The notes beneath the pieces are model-generated. The model saw only the letters and a program-made list of their open reading frames with translations. It had not been told where the DNA came from and did not search any database. The position numbers and the translations under genes were made by a program. Below are positions 1 through 5,966 of a stretch of DNA of 28,922 nt, piece by piece (the stretch's first letter is position 1; each line of letters begins with the position of its first letter). Origin of the DNA: a virus. The stretch lies in the IMG/VR virus record IMGVR_UViG_3300035162_000891, positions 1 to 28,922 of that record; one strand, given 5' to 3'.

Positions 1-141
1 ATTAATTTATCAGCATTTACGTTGAGTTTCACAAATATTGATATGGTTTTAAAAATCATATTGCTTACAGTTACTATTCTTTATACTGCTCACAAATGGT
101 ATTTAATGTATGAAAAAAATAAGCGAACACATAAGTTATAA
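1..141 (+). CDS. Partial small membrane protein, holin-like (5' end missing)
   Basis: An open frame runs from the window edge to a TAA at 139-141, giving 46 C-terminal residues. About 20 residues starting near IDMVLKIILLTVTILYT form a hydrophobic helix, followed by a basic tail rich in Lys, Arg and His. It overlaps the start of the endolysin gene by 32 bases. Its place directly before an endolysin and its one visible membrane helix with a charged cytoplasmic tail suggest a holin or lysis-associated membrane protein. The N-terminus lies outside the window, so the number of helices is unknown and the function is inferred mainly from context. Confidence 0.6.
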   Translation: MNLSAFTLSFTNIDMVLKIILLTVTILYTAHKWYLMYEKNKRTHKL

Positions 142-580
142 AGAGGGTGTAAATTCAAATTATGCTAAACAGTATAATATTGATAACAAACCAAAAGCTG
201 AACATATTAAAAATATGGAGATTTTAGCTGAGAAGGTTTTTGAACCATTACGTGAATGGGTAGGTGGACCGATTAAGGTTAATAGTTTTTTTCGTAGTAA
301 AGAATTAAATACAAGAATTGGTGGTGCTATGAGTTCTTCCCATTTAGATGGTCAAGCAATAGACATTACATCTTTAGGAGGTAAGAATAATCTTGAAATA
401 TTTCTTTATATAAAAGATAATTTAGATTATGACCAAATAATTTCTGAGTTTCCTGATTCAGATGGTGTGCCTAAATGGATTCACGTTTCTTATAAAAGTA
501 AAAAACTAAATAGAAAACAAGCATTAGAGATTAAACGTAAAGGAAAGTATTATACTTACACAGATTGTAAAAATTGCTAA
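110..580 (+). CDS. Endolysin, peptidase M15-like (D,D/L,D-carboxypeptidase fold)
   Basis: A 156-residue protein predicted to cut peptide cross-links in host peptidoglycan at lysis. The centre carries the M15A/VanY-type signature: SFFRSKELNTRIGG, then SSHLDGQAIDI around residues 75-87 with the expected His and Asp metal ligands, then KWIHVSY around residues 121-127 supplying the last His. The length fits a single-domain phage endolysin. There is no signal peptide, so release would depend on a holin. Two likely membrane partners flank it (before it, and at 1481). The start at 110 overlaps the preceding frame, and the leader is A-rich. The fold assignment is secure; exact bond specificity cannot be read from sequence. 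Confidence 0.88.
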   Translation: MKKISEHISYKEGVNSNYAKQYNIDNKPKAEHIKNMEILAEKVFEPLREWVGGPIKVNSFFRSKELNTRIGGAMSSSHLDGQAIDITSLGGKNNLEIFLYIKDNLDYDQIISEFPDSDGVPKWIHVSYKSKKLNRKQALEIKRKGKYYTYTDCKNC

Positions 581-720
581 TGTGGGAATTTGCAATAATA
601 GAAAGATTTAGTTCAGGACCATTATTAGGTTTTAGTTATTATCCAAAAGAATTTGATAAAGATTTTACTGAAATAAATATTTATTGCATACTATTTGCAT
701 TACATTTTAAATTATATTAA
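580..720 (+). CDS. Small hypothetical protein, 46 aa
   Basis: An open frame starting with the ATG that overlaps the TAA of the endolysin gene (TAATG arrangement) and ending one base before the next ATG. The product begins MWEFAIIERFSS and ends with a hydrophobic stretch (IYCILFALHF). I do not recognise it. The tight overlap at both ends matches the packing of the surrounding genes and is the main reason to call it. A short membrane-associated lysis accessory is possible but unproven. Confidence 0.45.
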   Translation: MWEFAIIERFSSGPLLGFSYYPKEFDKDFTEINIYCILFALHFKLY

Positions 721-852
721 ATGCCAATACCAAAGAAAAAATCAGAAGAAAAACAAAGTGAATTTATGATTCGCTGTGTTCCTGAGTTAATGAAGTATCA
801 CGAGAAATCACAGGCAATAGCAATGTGTTATAAAGCATTTAAAGATGAATAA
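721..852 (+). CDS. Small conserved-looking phage protein, 43 aa
   Basis: Starts at the base after the previous stop and overlaps the next gene by 8 bases. The product begins MPIPKKKSEEKQSEFMIRC and ends AIAMCYKAFKDE. The pattern of a basic proline-rich start, a helix with FMxRC, and a terminal A-x-C-Y-x-x-F motif resembles short proteins found near lysis or head genes of many phages, whose function is unknown. No membrane segment is present. The call as a gene is reasonable; the role is not known. Confidence 0.6.
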   Translation: MPIPKKKSEEKQSEFMIRCVPELMKYHEKSQAIAMCYKAFKDE

Positions 853-1132
853 GAAAGTAAATTTAGATATTGATGGAGATGGTAAACCTGATTTACATTT
901 AGACTTAAAAACTATTATTTTAGTTATTGGAGGAATTATAAGTATTACAATGACTTATACAACCTTAACTAAACAAATAGAAATTAATAAACAGCAGATT
1001 GAAGTTGCTAAAAAATTACCACCTATTGAATCTCACGATATATTAGAGCAAAAGATTTTATTTCTTGAGCAATTTATAAAATCAGAATCTGATAGATTAG
1101 ATAAAATAGAAGATAAAATTTATAGAAGATGA
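845..1132 (+). CDS. Membrane-anchored coiled-coil protein, candidate inner-membrane spanin
   Basis: A 95-residue protein with a short N-terminal segment containing DIDGDGKPD (an Asp/Gly-rich, EF-hand-like or dockerin-like turn), one transmembrane helix at about residues 22-41 (TIILVIGGIISITMTYTTL), and a charged heptad-rich helix to the C-terminus. This N-in membrane anchor plus periplasmic coiled coil is the layout of an i-spanin (Rz-like). The next gene overlaps it by four bases (ATGA) and encodes a lipoprotein, as expected for an Rz/Rz1 pair in a lysis cassette. The spanin role is inferred from topology and context, not from sequence similarity. Confidence 0.6.
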   Translation: MNKKVNLDIDGDGKPDLHLDLKTIILVIGGIISITMTYTTLTKQIEINKQQIEVAKKLPPIESHDILEQKILFLEQFIKSESDRLDKIEDKIYRR

Positions 1133-1488
1133 AAAAATTAATAACATTAGTATTTTTTTTATTTATAATAGCTTGTGGAAACTATGTTAAACAACCTGTA
1201 GCATCTCACGTATTAGCAGTTACTTTAGAAGGAGACACTATTCTAGTTGCTATTGATAAAATAAGACCTAATCAATATATAAATTACTACCCTCTTTATA
1301 GTAGACCTTATTATCAACCATACAGATATGATTATCAATGGAGACATAATGGTTATATAGGCAGCACAACAATTAATAACACCTATAAAGCTGCACCTAG
1401 TGGAGGCACTACTTACAGTTCAGAATCAGAGAAGTCTATTTCTAGAGTTGATTTTGAAAAACCAATTAAAAGATCAAAAGATGAATAA
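1129..1488 (+). CDS. Lipoprotein, candidate outer-membrane spanin
   Basis: A 119-residue protein with a clear lipoprotein signal: a basic start (MKK), a hydrophobic core and the lipobox IIAC with Cys16 as the lipidated residue. The mature part has a striking Tyr/Pro/Arg-rich stretch around residues 44-70 (NYYPLYSRPYYQPYRYDY) and a Ser/Thr-rich tail. It follows the membrane/coiled-coil gene with an ATGA overlap. Position, lipidation and proline content fit an o-spanin (Rz1-like), though it is longer than a typical Rz1. It could also be an unrelated surface lipoprotein. Confidence 0.65.
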   Translation: MKKLITLVFFLFIIACGNYVKQPVASHVLAVTLEGDTILVAIDKIRPNQYINYYPLYSRPYYQPYRYDYQWRHNGYIGSTTINNTYKAAPSGGTTYSSESEKSISRVDFEKPIKRSKDE

Positions 1489-1876
1489 GATACTTGCTAA
1501 ATTATTTGGAGGTGTAGGTGCTAACATAGCAGAAAAGATTAGTGATATTATAGATAGGCACACATTTAGTAAAGTAGAAAAGGCACAGTTTGAAAAAGAA
1601 ATGAATCAAATCTTTATTGATGCGGAATCCACAATACAAGAAAGTGTAACAGAAAGATGGAAAACAGATTTAAAAAGTGATTCTTATTTATCAAAGAATG
1701 TTCGACCATTAGTTCTTATCTTCTTAATTGTAAGTACTGTGTTAATGGTTTTTATAGATGCTGGTGCTATTAACTTTAACGTTGATAGTGAATGGAAAGA
1801 ACTTTTAAAACTATTGCTTACAACGACTGTTGCGGCTTATTTTGGGGGTCGTAGTTATGAAAAAATAAAAAGGTAA
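1481..1876 (+). CDS. Holin, 3TM gene-transfer-release type
   Basis: I place the start at the ATG at 1481, not at an upstream in-frame ATG at 1400 that would run through the lipoprotein gene. The 131-residue product begins MNKILAKLFGGVGANIAEKI, has an amphipathic charged middle with TERWKTDLKSDSYLSKNVRP, then two hydrophobic helices at about residues 77-95 and 108-122 and a basic C-terminus. The ERWxxDxxSDS-x-LxKNxRP block followed by membrane helices is the hallmark of the 3TM holin family (GTA_holin_3TM). It would form membrane lesions that release the endolysin. Overlap with the preceding gene is 8 bases. Confidence 0.78.
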   Translation: MNKILAKLFGGVGANIAEKISDIIDRHTFSKVEKAQFEKEMNQIFIDAESTIQESVTERWKTDLKSDSYLSKNVRPLVLIFLIVSTVLMVFIDAGAINFNVDSEWKELLKLLLTTTVAAYFGGRSYEKIKR

Positions 1877-2058
1877 AGATTTTTTACTATATTTAGAAAA
1901 AATTAAACTTGCAAAACCTAATAAAGATGGACGTTGCTTGGATCAGGCAATTTGAAAAAGTTTTTTTTCTAGGGGTTTTTTCTTTCTTTTTCTTTTATTT
2001 TCTTTTGGTTATTTGTTTGGTTTTGTTTTTGTTTGTTTTAATTTAATTAAAAAATATT
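1877..2058 (+). other. T-rich intergenic spacer
   Basis: The longest gap between confident genes. From about 1953 to 2045 the + strand is nearly all T and G with very few A or C, including runs of 8, 6 and 5 T. I see no GC-rich hairpin that would make a standard intrinsic terminator and no good TAnnTTTG box. It may help end the lysis transcript or act as a strand-asymmetric replication or unwinding element; neither is shown. Confidence 0.5.
1927..2046 (+). CDS. Possible hydrophobic micro-protein (39 aa) in a T-rich tract
   Basis: An open frame from ATG 1927 to TAA 2044-2046 in the otherwise gene-free T-rich spacer after the holin gene. Residues 1-11 are polar (MDVAWIRQFEK) and the rest is almost wholly Phe, Leu, Val and Ile, so it would be a single membrane helix. 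Caution: any T-rich sequence read with T in the second codon position gives hydrophobic residues, so composition alone is weak evidence. The gene call rests only on an intact frame and its position next to lysis genes. Confidence 0.25.
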   Translation: MDVAWIRQFEKVFFLGVFSFFFFYFLLVICLVLFLFVLI

Positions 2059-2286
2059 ATGATAAGTTACTTAATTGAAAAAATACTAAATTATAAAACA
2101 TATTCTATTAGAAGAAAAATAGATTCATTACTTGAAATGGATGCAAACATATATTGTAATTTAGGTAAAGAATCAACTAAATCTGAAAGAGTAGAAGCAA
2201 AAAAACAAAGTAGAGCAATTTATAGGGCCATAAGAACATTAGATAAAAATACAGGAGATAGGTTTTTATATTATATGGATAAATGA
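2059..2286 (+). CDS. Hypothetical basic protein, 75 aa
   Basis: A 75-residue, Lys/Arg-rich and largely helical protein (for example SIRRKIDSLLEMDANIYC, then RVEAKKQSRAIYRAIRTLDK). It has no membrane segment or metal motif. The stop overlaps the start of the NinG gene by four bases (ATGA), so it is probably translated together with it. I do not recognise a family. Its charge and placement fit a nucleic-acid-binding accessory of the recombination genes, which is only inference. Confidence 0.65.
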   Translation: MISYLIEKILNYKTYSIRRKIDSLLEMDANIYCNLGKESTKSERVEAKKQSRAIYRAIRTLDKNTGDRFLYYMDK

Positions 2287-2669
2287 AAAGTAGAAAAAGT
2301 ATAGTTAAAAGACTAGATACTGTATTCTCTTTATATATTAGACTTAGATATTCAGATAATGAAATAGTAGAATGTTTTACTTGTGGGAAACAAAGCCATT
2401 TTAAAAGGGGAATGCAATGTGGACATTTTATGTCTCGTAAACATTATGCAACAAGATGGGATGCTACAAACTGTCAAGTTCAATGTTATGCTTGTAATGT
2501 AATGAGATACGGAGAACAGTATAAATTTGGTTTAAAACTTGAAGATTTATTTGGCAAAGGAATAGCTGAAGATTTATTACAAAAATCAAGAACAACAGTT
2601 AAGTATTCAAATGAGGATTTAGAATCTATGATATTATATTATAATAATTTGTTAAATCAATTTTTATAA
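2283..2669 (+). CDS. ninG: NinG/Rap-like recombination endonuclease
   Basis: A 128-residue protein of the lambda NinG (Rap) family, a structure-specific nuclease that acts on branched DNA made by phage recombination. It shows the family's cysteine/histidine pattern: CFTC at residues 31-34, then QCGHFMSRKH at 45-54, and NCQVQCYACNVMRYG at 63-77 with C64, C68 and C71, which together form an HNH-like zinc-binding core. It is shorter than lambda NinG (about 200 residues) because the N-terminal part is reduced. It sits upstream of an ERF annealing protein and an SSB, a coherent recombination set. Confidence 0.85.
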   Translation: MKSRKSIVKRLDTVFSLYIRLRYSDNEIVECFTCGKQSHFKRGMQCGHFMSRKHYATRWDATNCQVQCYACNVMRYGEQYKFGLKLEDLFGKGIAEDLLQKSRTTVKYSNEDLESMILYYNNLLNQFL

Positions 2670-2678
2670 TTATATTTG
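2648..2678 (+). promoter_or_regulatory. Bacteroidota-type promoter
   Basis: TTTG at 2648-2651 and TATATTTG at 2671-2678 with 19 bases between TTG and TA, an exact match to the -33/-7 consensus (TTTG, then TAnnTTTG). It overlaps the last codons of the ninG gene. Expected transcription start is about 2682-2684, just before the hairpin region that ends at the 2727-2757 terminator. Confidence 0.65.
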
Positions 2679-2681
2679 AGT

Positions 2682-2757
2682 AAGTCCATTATTTTTAGAC
2701 TTTATGACTAAGGTTTAAACAAGAAGAAGATCTAATTAATTTTAGGTCTTTTTTTTT
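2682..2757 (+). ncRNA. Candidate small RNA or leader attenuator
   Basis: A unit of about 75 bases lying between a consensus promoter and an intrinsic terminator, with no convincing open frame. AAGTC at 2682-2686 pairs with GACTT at 2698-2702. The overlapping segment TTAGACTT at 2695-2702 can instead pair with the 5' arm of the terminator (AAGATCTAA, 2727-2735) with one bulged A. This gives a possible terminator/antiterminator choice ahead of the genes starting at 2805. It is either a free small RNA or a regulatory leader. Confidence 0.45.
2727..2757 (+). terminator. Intrinsic terminator
   Basis: Stem AAGATCTAA (2727-2735) with TTAGGTCTT (2742-2750), nine pairs including one G-T wobble, a six-base loop TTAATT and a run of T to 2757. 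It lies between the ninG gene and the gene at 2805. Confidence 0.7.
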
Positions 2758-2774
2758 ATATTAAATATTTTTTG

Positions 2775-2782
2775 TATATTTG
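2775..2782 (+). promoter_or_regulatory. Possible -7 box with no clear -33
   Basis: TATATTTG matches the -7 consensus and lies 22 bases before the ATG at 2805. The expected -33 position falls in the T-run of the preceding terminator (TTT, not TTG). It could be a weak or activated promoter. Confidence 0.35.
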
Positions 2783-2804
2783 TTTTAAATATTAAATATA
2801 TATT

Positions 2805-2984
2805 ATGGACAAAACAATCTCACACGAAGAACACTACATCCAAGTAGAATATTATCAAAATATTATTAAAAACTTACAAAATGATATTTATAATCTTAAA
2901 ATGAAAGACACAACTAATAAAGACTTTATTGAAATCTTAAAGGCTAAACTAGAAAATTTAAATAATAATCAAATTTTAACATAA
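2805..2984 (+). CDS. Small hypothetical protein, 59 aa
   Basis: An intact frame beginning MDKTISHEEHYIQVEYYQN and ending NNNQILT, four bases before the next start. It is helical, rich in Lys, Asn and Glu, with heptad-like spacing in the middle, and lacks a membrane segment or metal motif. It is the first gene after the terminator at 2757 and sits directly before the ERF gene. I do not recognise it; a short coiled-coil protein co-expressed with the recombination genes is the most that can be said. Confidence 0.6.
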   Translation: MDKTISHEEHYIQVEYYQNIIKNLQNDIYNLKMKDTTNKDFIEILKAKLENLNNNQILT

Positions 2985-2988
2985 CAAT

Positions 2989-3510
2989 ATGAAAAACAAC
3001 ATATACACTAAGTTATTTAATTTACAAAATGAACTTGGAGCAATTAGCAAAGATGCTACTAATCCTTTTTATAAGTCAAAATACTTTGATATAAATTCTT
3101 TAATAGGACAATTAAAACCATTATTACAGAAATATGAATTGGTTTTATTACAACCTATAACAGATAATCAAGTTAGAAGTGTTATAAACGATTTAGATGG
3201 AGGTTCAGTTGAATCGTCAATACAACTACCAAATAATTTAGATGCTCAGAAAATGGGTAGTGCAATAACTTATTTTAGAAGATATACATTACAAAGTTTA
3301 TTAGCTTTACAGGCATTAGATGATGATGGTAATTTAGCATCCAAAGGAATTGTGCCACCAATAGAATCAAAACCTAAATTATTAGATAACACACCACAAT
3401 TTAAAAATGCTATTAATGCTTTATCACAAGGCAAAACTATTAATGATATTAAAAAACATTATACTATTAATCAAGATATTGAAAAAAAACTATTAAATTT
3501 TAAAATATGA
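2989..3510 (+). CDS. erf: ERF-family single-strand annealing protein
   Basis: A 173-residue protein of the Erf superfamily, which anneals complementary single strands in phage recombination. The N-terminal region has the family's short-helix start (YTKLFNLQNELGAISKDA) and FDINSLIGQLKPLLQKYELVLLQP. The diagnostic block, MGSAITYFRRYTLQSLLAL followed by DDDGN, lies at about residues 87-114. The C-terminal 50 residues are variable, as usual. The next gene overlaps it by four bases (ATGA), and an SSB-like gene follows, matching the common Erf-SSB pairing. Confidence 0.88.
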   Translation: MKNNIYTKLFNLQNELGAISKDATNPFYKSKYFDINSLIGQLKPLLQKYELVLLQPITDNQVRSVINDLDGGSVESSIQLPNNLDAQKMGSAITYFRRYTLQSLLALQALDDDGNLASKGIVPPIESKPKLLDNTPQFKNAINALSQGKTINDIKKHYTINQDIEKKLLNFKI

Positions 3511-3635
3511 GTAAATTAAATACAGCTTTATTATTGAAGCTAAATATTAAAGATAAAGAAACTTTAAAAAAAAGAGCAAAGGATAAAAGAATGACCTTAA
3601 GTGGTTACATTAGGAATGAATTATTAAACAATTAA
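3507..3635 (+). CDS. Ribbon-helix-helix-like small protein, 42 aa
   Basis: A short gene overlapping the erf stop (ATGA). The product contains LLLKLNIKDKETLKKRAKDK followed by RMTLSGYIRNELLNN. A beta-strand, a helix with the KxxLKxxAxxxxMTLSxYIRxxL pattern and a final helix are typical of the ribbon-helix-helix (CopG/Arc) fold, which binds operators as a dimer. At 42 residues it is the size of a minimal RHH repressor. It may control the early genes; no operator was identified. The fold is a pattern match by eye. Confidence 0.6.
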   Translation: MSKLNTALLLKLNIKDKETLKKRAKDKRMTLSGYIRNELLNN

Positions 3636-3646
3636 ATATATAAATT

Positions 3647-3937
3647 ATGGCAGGAATTATTACAGCAAGTATTAGGGTAGATAAATTACCTAAAGAAAAA
3701 TTTATCAAAGGTAAAGATGGTGCAGTTTATTACAACTTTACTTTATCAATTAATGACGAAAGTAAATATGGAAACAATGTTTGGGTTACCGATAGTCAAA
3801 CTAAAGAAGAAAGAGAAGCAAAAGTTAATAAACTTTCTTTAGGTAACGGAAAAGTAGTTTGGACAAACAATATTATTAATGTTGCAGAACAAGAGCAACA
3901 AGTTGCCCAAGCAGTAAATGAAGATTTACCATTTTAA
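3647..3937 (+). CDS. ssb: Short single-stranded DNA-binding protein
   Basis: A 96-residue protein ending in NEDLPF, the acidic tip that SSB proteins use to recruit partners (usually DDIPF or DDLPF). The body has the beta-rich pattern of an OB fold: ITASIRVDKLPKEKF, then VYYNFTLSINDESKYGNNVWVTD with aromatic residues expected to stack on bases, and NGKVVWTNNIINV. It is shorter than a bacterial SSB (about 170 residues) and lacks the long flexible linker. It follows an Erf-like gene and is closed by a strong terminator, so it probably protects single strands for annealing and replication. Confidence 0.78.
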   Translation: MAGIITASIRVDKLPKEKFIKGKDGAVYYNFTLSINDESKYGNNVWVTDSQTKEEREAKVNKLSLGNGKVVWTNNIINVAEQEQQVAQAVNEDLPF

Positions 3938-3962
3938 CTAAAATCTTTTTTTTAAATTTTAT

Positions 3963-3989
3963 AAGGGGAATTAATTTTCCCCTTTTTTT
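3963..3989 (+). terminator. Intrinsic terminator
   Basis: Perfect 8-bp stem AAGGGGAA (3963-3970) with TTCCCCTT (3977-3984), loop TTAATT, then T to 3989. It ends the erf-ssb unit. The loop is the same as in the terminator at 2727. Confidence 0.88.
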
Positions 3990-4005
3990 ATTGAAATAAA
4001 ACATA

Positions 4006-4013
4006 TATATTTA
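4006..4013 (+). promoter_or_regulatory. Possible -7 box before the ATPase gene
   Basis: TATATTTA resembles TAnnTTTG and lies five bases before the ATG at 4018. As at 2775, the -33 position falls in the terminator's T-run. A transcript from here would be almost leaderless, so this is weak. Confidence 0.25.
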
Positions 4014-4017
4014 TAAT

Positions 4018-4863
4018 ATGCAAAAAAGACTTGATGATGCTGAAACTATTCAGTTTTTAATAATGGAAAGTATAGAAGCTGATTGTTATATTAATCCAAA
4101 AGAATCTTTAGAATATCCTCCAGTTGCTTTATCTTATGGAGAAAATTTAATTAAAACAAAAAAAGGAGATATGCTTTTGCCTATACCATTAGGAACATTT
4201 GGAAACTTCTCTTTAATTCAAGCACCACCTAAAACCAAAAAAACATTCTTTGTATCTCTTTTAGCATCTGTATTTTTAGGAACAACAAACAACTTTGGAG
4301 GTAAATTAAAAGGCCATAGAGAAGATAAAAATGTTATTCACATAGATACTGAACAGGGGAAATGGCACGCACAAAAATCATTTAAAAGAGTGTTAGAAAT
4401 GAATAAACAGGATTATTCAGAAAATTATCTTACATTTGGATTAAGGACGATTGGATTTAAACAACGAATTGAATTTATAGAATACTGTTTAGAACATAAA
4501 TCTAAAGATACAGGACTTTTAATTATAGATGGGATTGCTGATTTAGTTAGTGATGTTAATAATTTAGAAGAATCTAATGCTTGTATTCAAAAAATTATGG
4601 AATGGTCCGAAAACTACAAAGTACATATTATGTGTGTGATTCATTCTAACTTTGGAAGCGACAAACCCACAGGACATTTGGGAAGTTTTATGGAAAAAAA
4701 ATGTGAGGTTCAAATTCAGTTAGAAGCAAATACTGTAAACAAAGAATGGACAACTGTTAAATGTAAAAGAAGTAGAGGTTACTCATTTGAAACATTTAGT
4801 TTTCAAATTAATGAAGTTGGTATGCCTGAAATTATTGGGAATTTATATGATCCTTTAAAATAA
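4018..4863 (+). CDS. RecA/RepA-like P-loop ATPase, probable replicative helicase or loader
   Basis: A 281-residue protein with a RecA-type core. The Walker A position reads LIQAPPKTKKTFF at about residues 66-78, a variant in which the usual glycines of GxxGxGKT are Pro and Lys while the KT end is kept. Walker B is LLIID at 167-171, preceded by VIHIDTEQGKWHAQKSFKRV (105-124) with the catalytic-type Glu. A motif like RepA/DnaB sensor, IMCVIHSN, lies near 204-211. Such AAA_25/RepA-like proteins unwind DNA or load helicase at phage origins. It follows the SSB gene and precedes the sigma-like gene by one base. Confidence 0.75.
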   Translation: MQKRLDDAETIQFLIMESIEADCYINPKESLEYPPVALSYGENLIKTKKGDMLLPIPLGTFGNFSLIQAPPKTKKTFFVSLLASVFLGTTNNFGGKLKGHREDKNVIHIDTEQGKWHAQKSFKRVLEMNKQDYSENYLTFGLRTIGFKQRIEFIEYCLEHKSKDTGLLIIDGIADLVSDVNNLEESNACIQKIMEWSENYKVHIMCVIHSNFGSDKPTGHLGSFMEKKCEVQIQLEANTVNKEWTTVKCKRSRGYSFETFSFQINEVGMPEIIGNLYDPLK

Positions 4864-4864
4864 T

Positions 4865-5344
4865 ATGCAGCAACTTTTAAAAGATATTTATTTAAAACAC
4901 GATATATGGATTGATATTGTAAAATCTTTTGGTTGTAAACATTATTATGCTGAAGACATAGTTCAGGAAATGTATATTAAAATTATTAGATACCATAATA
5001 AAGGATTGAATATTGATTATGGAGACAAAGATTTTAATTATTATTATATATTTTTAACTTTAAAAACACTTTATTTTAATTTACAAAAAAAAGAAAACAA
5101 AGTTTTAATTTTAAATATAGATGACGAAAATTGTATCAACGAACAGTATGATGTTGACTTTGAAAAAAGCTATAATAAAGTTTTAAAAGAATTAAATAAA
5201 ATGTATTGGTATGATAAAAAAGTTTATGAATTATTAAGTGGAAACCAATCAATAGCAAACTTATCAAGAAGAACAAATATACCTTATCATTCATTATATA
5301 ACACTTATAGAAAAGTAATAGAAAAATTAAAAAAACAAATATGA
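4865..5344 (+). CDS. Sigma-70/ECF-like protein, candidate phage sigma factor
   Basis: A 159-residue protein with the two-part layout of an ECF sigma factor. Residues 29-40 read AEDIVQEMYIKI, a close match to the region 2.2 motif that contacts core RNA polymerase (A-E-D-L-V-Q-E-x-F-x-K). The C-terminal 45 residues (YELLSGNQSIANLSRRTNIPYHSLYNTYRKVIEKLKKQ) form a region-4-like helix-turn-helix. The middle linker is long and acidic. It starts one base after the ATPase stop and overlaps the next gene. A late-gene specificity factor is plausible given the repeated motif upstream of virion genes. Some such phage proteins are HTH regulators without true sigma activity. Confidence 0.6.
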   Translation: MQQLLKDIYLKHDIWIDIVKSFGCKHYYAEDIVQEMYIKIIRYHNKGLNIDYGDKDFNYYYIFLTLKTLYFNLQKKENKVLILNIDDENCINEQYDVDFEKSYNKVLKELNKMYWYDKKVYELLSGNQSIANLSRRTNIPYHSLYNTYRKVIEKLKKQI

Positions 5345-5835
5345 CTTATAAATTTCCTAAATCCTTTTGGTTAATTTCTGAACAAATAGGCTATGCAAGA
5401 AATGTAATGAATAAAGAAAATAATAAAATTAACACTAGATTTGATAGAGGTATTAAAAATACTCACGTAGATACTCTAGGAATATTAGGAGAGTTAATTA
5501 CAATAGATTATTTAACAAATATAAATGAACCTTTTAATGTAGCTAATTTAATAGATTTTAAATCAAGCAAGAACCCTGATTTTATTTTAAAAAACAAAAG
5601 AATAGACGTTAAAACAAATCAGCATTCTCAATATTCACATTTACTTGTAAACGAAGAAGCACATAAAAAAGGTTTAAATAAAATAGATTTATATTGGTTT
5701 GTTTATATTTTAGATAAAACTACTGCTGAATTTTATTTTATAGATTATAATAAAATAAGTAACTGGGATTGTAAATTAATGAAATATACAAATGCCTATT
5801 ATATTAAAAGAGAAGATTTAAAAATAAAATTATGA
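5341..5835 (+). CDS. PD-(D/E)XK-like nuclease
   Basis: A 164-residue protein with the catalytic spacing of the PD-(D/E)XK fold: an early helix GILGELITIDYL with E51, then NPDFILKNKRIDVKTN with D80 and the D89-V90-K91 triad on adjacent strands. The downstream region HLLVNEEAHKKG and IDLYWFVYILDK gives the expected remaining helix and strand. It overlaps the sigma-like gene by four bases (ATGA). It is probably a recombination or restriction-like endonuclease acting on phage or host DNA. The fold call is fairly firm; substrate unknown. Confidence 0.62.
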   Translation: MTYKFPKSFWLISEQIGYARNVMNKENNKINTRFDRGIKNTHVDTLGILGELITIDYLTNINEPFNVANLIDFKSSKNPDFILKNKRIDVKTNQHSQYSHLLVNEEAHKKGLNKIDLYWFVYILDKTTAEFYFIDYNKISNWDCKLMKYTNAYYIKREDLKIKL

Positions 5836-5966
5836 AACTAGGAGATTTAATTTATTACTTTACAAAATATACAGGAATAAGATATGTTTGGAAAAAAATA
5901 TATCCTGATTGTAAATGTGATAAAAGAAGAACTGACTGGAATAAAATAAAAATTAATAAATGGTAA
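5832..5966 (+). CDS. Small Cys-containing phage protein, 44 aa
   Basis: Starts on the ATGA overlap of the previous gene and overlaps the next by seven bases. The product reads GDLIYYFTKYTGIRYVWKKI, then CKCDKRRTDWNKIKI. The pattern TKxTGI followed by DCxCDxRRxxxN matches a family of short proteins that I recognise from Bacteroidota phages and whose function is unknown. Two cysteines are too few for a zinc site in one chain. The gene call is good because of coupling at both ends. Confidence 0.6.
   Translation: MKLGDLIYYFTKYTGIRYVWKKIYPDCKCDKRRTDWNKIKINKW

Noticed and set aside
1400-1480. Earlier ATG for the holin gene at 1400
   Set aside because: It would extend the protein by 27 residues with no family match, overlapping the lipoprotein gene. 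The ATG at 1481 gives the family-typical start.
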